In this document: positions 13,725 through 15,592 of the stretch, piece by piece
Layout: every line of letters starts with the position of its first letter
Position numbering within the stretch: the stretch's first letter is position 1
Origin: an uncultured Frankineae bacterium
Lineage (GTDB): Bacteria; Actinomycetota; Actinomycetes; Mycobacteriales; SCTD01
Reading direction: 5' to 3'
Assembly: GCA_902805805.1 (NCBI GenBank)
Contig: CADCUE010000053.1
Coordinates: forward strand, 1-15,592
Length of the DNA: 15,592 nt
Notes under the pieces: generated by a model
Databases searched by the model: none
Told to the model about the DNA's origin: nothing
The model's input: only the letters and a program-made list of their open reading frames with translations
Translations under genes and position numbers: made by a program

Positions 13725-13750
13725 CCGGCAGGCCCGGCCGAGCCTGCCGG
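13725..13750 (+). terminator. Terminator hairpin after the TerC gene
   Basis: CCGGCAGGC (13725-13733) and GCCTGCCGG (13742-13750) form a perfect 9-bp stem with an eight-base loop, two bases after the TAG stop. There is no T-tract. Its strength and position make it the most likely terminator of this gene. Confidence 0.7.
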
Positions 13751-14043
13751 CGGCCGGTACGCAACCGCGTACGCCCCGAGCGGGCGCGCCGCTCCGCCCC
13801 TGACGCCTGCCGGCGGGCGTCCCCGTGCAGGCGGTGCGTGGCGCCGCGTGACCGGTCGGACACGCCTTGTTCCATTAGCCCTGTCTGACTTCGCTGCGTG
13901 CACGCCGTGCCACCCACTGTCAGGGCGAGGCCGGAATGCCAGTCCTGAGATTCCTGCGTCTCCCGTTCCTGCGCCCCCTCCTGCTGCACAGTCTCCGGTG
14001 TCGGCCCGGCCGCTCGTCGGGCCCGCGCTGGAGGAGCCGCACT
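13751..14043. other. Non-coding region with three more hairpins, then the oxidase leader
   Basis: Three further perfect inverted repeats follow the terminator: GTACGC/GCGTAC (13757-13762 with 13767-13772, loop AACC), GAGCGG/CCGCTC (13778-13783 with 13789-13794) and GACGCC/GGCGTC (13802-13807 with 13816-13821). From about 13865 the composition is less GC-rich (TTGTTCCATTAGCCC and on), which is where a promoter for the oxidase would be expected, but I cannot define its hexamers. An in-frame ATG at 13936 would give a 36-residue basic extension to the oxidase and lacks a good ribosome site. I see no separate gene here. Confidence 0.5.
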
Positions 14044-15592
14044 GTGCCCTGGCAATGGCGAGCCGGAAGACGATCTGCCCGTGACCGCCGGACCGCGGTG
14101 GTGACGGCACTCGTCGCCCTGCTGATCCTGCCCGCCGTGGCCTCGGGAGGTCCGGCGAGCGGCGCCGACCCTGTGTCGCGGGGCGAGCGGGACGCCGACA
14201 TCGGGCCACGGACGGCGCCGGTCCACCCCGGCTACTCGACCCCGGCCCGTGCCCGTGCCTCCGTCAAGGAGGCGCACGACCACGCGCACGGTGCCGACGG
14301 TGGCAACGGTGGCACACGCACCGTTGCTGCGGCTGAGCAGCTCAGCACCGCGGCGAGCACGACGACGACTCTGGATCCTGCCGTCTTCGGCACGTGGGAG
14401 ACCCTCTCCTACGACCTGCCGTTGCGGGCCGTCCACGCGACGGCGCTGAAGAACGGCAAGGTGCTGCTCATCGCCGGGTCCGGCAACGTCGCCGAGGACA
14501 ACGTCATCGGCAGCTTCAAGGCCTACGTGCTGGAACCGGACACAGGGGCCCTGACGTCCGTCCCCGTGCCGTACGACGCGTTCTGCGCCTTCCACGTCGT
14601 CGACGCGAACGGTGATGTCCTCGTGTTCGGCGGAACGACGAAGTACAAGAGCTCGAGCAGTCCGTGGGTCGGCTCGAACAAGGTCTACAAGTTCGTCGTC
14701 GACACCCAGACCTGGGTCGCTCTGCCGTCCATGGCCGACGGACGGTGGTACCCCGGTGGCACCACGGACGGTGACGGCCGCGTCTACGTCTACTCCGGCT
14801 ACACCGCCACCGGCGCGGTCAGCACGCAGCCGGAGATGTACGACCCGGCCACCAACGCCTGGACGCGGATCGCCGGACGCGACCTGCCCCTGTACCCGGG
14901 CATGCACACCGCCGCAGACGGGCGCCTGTTCTACTCCGGCGCCCACTACGGCTCGACCTACAGCACCGTGCTGCCGAAGATCTTCCACCCCATCACGGGG
15001 GTGAAGGTGGGCGTCACCGGGACGACGATGGACCTGTCCCGCCGCAACCATGCGATGTCCGCGCTCGTGGGGTCGGCCGACCAGCAGATGGTGTGGGTGG
15101 CGGGCGGGGGGTTCCCGGCCATCGACACGTCCTACTTCGTCGACCTGAGCGACGCCACGCCCGCCGAGATCCGCGGCCCCGCGCTGCCGGCTCCCAAGGC
15201 GTACGTGTCCATGTCCCACCTTCCGGACCTGACGACCCTGGAGACCGGTGGCGGTGCCGGCACGGCGTCGCCCGTCTTCGAGACGTCCATCCTCGAGCCC
15301 ACCACGCGGACGCTGACCCCCATGGCTCCGCACACCGTCGCGCGCACCTACCACTCCTCGTCCCTGACGACGCGCGACGGTCGTGTGCTGACCTTCGGCG
15401 GAGACCCCGACGGTGGGGTGAGCTTCGTGCTCGACGTCGAGGTCTTCTCACCTCCGTACCTGTTCCGGGGACCGCGGCCGGCGATCTCGGCGGCGCCGAC
15501 GGAGGTGACGTACGGCAGCACGCACACCCTCGGTGTGACGGCCAGCGATGCGCCCCTGCAGTACGCCTCCCTGCTGCGGCCCGGATCGGCCA
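14044..15592 (+). CDS. Secreted radical-copper oxidase, galactose/glyoxal oxidase type (3' end outside window)
   Basis: 516 residues are visible. GTG 14044 follows GGAGGAG by seven bases. The start is a basic stretch then TAVVTALVALLILPAVASG, a signal peptide or membrane anchor. A low-complexity Ala/Thr/Gly linker leads to a kelch-type propeller from about residue 115 (repeats such as GKVLLIAGSG, GDVLVFGG, GRVYVYSG, GRVLTFGG). It ends in SPPYLFRGPRPAI, the start of the DUF1929/E-set domain. Cys181 in FCAF and Tyr236 in RWYP align by context with the Cys-Tyr cofactor pair (228/272 of galactose oxidase). Tyr436-His437 in ARTYHSSSL match copper ligands 495/496. The last His ligand should lie just past the window. 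Streptomyces GlxA is a relative involved in cell-surface glycan deposition. Substrate unknown. Confidence 0.88.
   Translation, partial: MPWQWRAGRRSARDRRTAVVTALVALLILPAVASGGPASGADPVSRGERDADIGPRTAPVHPGYSTPARARASVKEAHDHAHGADGGNGGTRTVAAAEQLSTAASTTTTLDPAVFGTWETLSYDLPLRAVHATALKNGKVLLIAGSGNVAEDNVIGSFKAYVLEPDTGALTSVPVPYDAFCAFHVVDANGDVLVFGGTTKYKSSSSPWVGSNKVYKFVVDTQTWVALPSMADGRWYPGGTTDGDGRVYVYSGYTATGAVSTQPEMYDPATNAWTRIAGRDLPLYPGMHTAADGRLFYSGAHYGSTYSTVLPKIFHPITGVKVGVTGTTMDLSRRNHAMSALVGSADQQMVWVAGGGFPAIDTSYFVDLSDATPAEIRGPALPAPKAYVSMSHLPDLTTLETGGGAGTASPVFETSILEPTTRTLTPMAPHTVARTYHSSSLTTRDGRVLTFGGDPDGGVSFVLDVEVFSPPYLFRGPRPAISAAPTEVTYGSTHTLGVTASDAPLQYASLLRPGSA

Noticed and set aside
13936..14043. Upstream in-frame ATG as oxidase start
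   Set aside because: It would put about 36 basic residues before an ordinary signal peptide and has only a weak ribosome site. GTG 14044 has GGAGGAG at seven bases.
13848..14084. 78-codon open frame before the oxidase
   Set aside because: It has no ribosome site or recognisable domain, is Pro/Ala-rich, and overlaps the better supported oxidase start.
12506..14209. 567-codon open frame on the minus strand opposite the TerC gene
   Set aside because: It crosses the riboswitch, the TerC gene and the hairpin array. It is highly charged with no recognisable fold.
13720..15354. 544-codon open frame on the minus strand opposite the oxidase
   Set aside because: It is an antisense shadow. The plus-strand frame has a ribosome site, a signal peptide and a full kelch/DUF1929 architecture.
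1..15592. tRNA, rRNA, insertion sequence, integrase or CRISPR array
   Set aside because: I looked on both strands and saw no transposase or integrase motif, no regular spaced repeats and no convincing cloverleaf. A covariance scan was not possible.

Overview
The window is very GC-rich DNA with GTG and TTG starts, C/G-biased third codon positions, short or overlapping gene junctions and terminators without T-tracts. It most likely comes from the chromosome of a high-GC actinobacterium. I cannot fix the genus from the sequence. Eleven complete protein genes and two partial ones are supported.

Layout. (1) Bases 2-1330 are the C-terminal two thirds of uvrB, followed by a small zinc-ribbon-like protein gene (1435-1722). 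(2) On the minus strand, 5663 down to 1611 is a compact operon tctC-tctB-tctA plus a D-2-hydroxyacid dehydrogenase. This is a tripartite tricarboxylate-type (TTT) uptake system with a 2-hydroxyacid oxidoreductase. (3) A minus-strand MFS transporter (5768-6997) is divergent from a tartrate/D-malate-type dehydrogenase (7089-8186), with a 14-bp palindrome between them. Regions 2 and 3 together look like a module for uptake and oxidation of hydroxy-dicarboxylic acids. (4) At 8254-11334, a GT4 glycosyltransferase, a class I methyltransferase and an alpha/alpha-toroid (prenyltransferase/squalene-cyclase-like) protein sit in overlapping reading frames. A hotdog thioesterase (11430-11837) follows. (5) A second class I methyltransferase (minus, 11857-12477) is divergent from a TerC/Alx-type membrane metal transporter (12692-13723). 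(6) The window ends inside a secreted radical-copper oxidase of the galactose/glyoxal oxidase type (14044 to end).

The strongest non-coding feature is a yybP-ykoY-type manganese riboswitch in front of the TerC gene. Its P1 strand and a perfect 10-bp helix that covers the Shine-Dalgarno sequence are mutually exclusive, so the switch can be read directly from the DNA: ligand binding should expose the ribosome binding site. The best candidate for an undescribed pathway is the translationally coupled glycosyltransferase-methyltransferase-toroid operon. Its product cannot be deduced from sequence alone.
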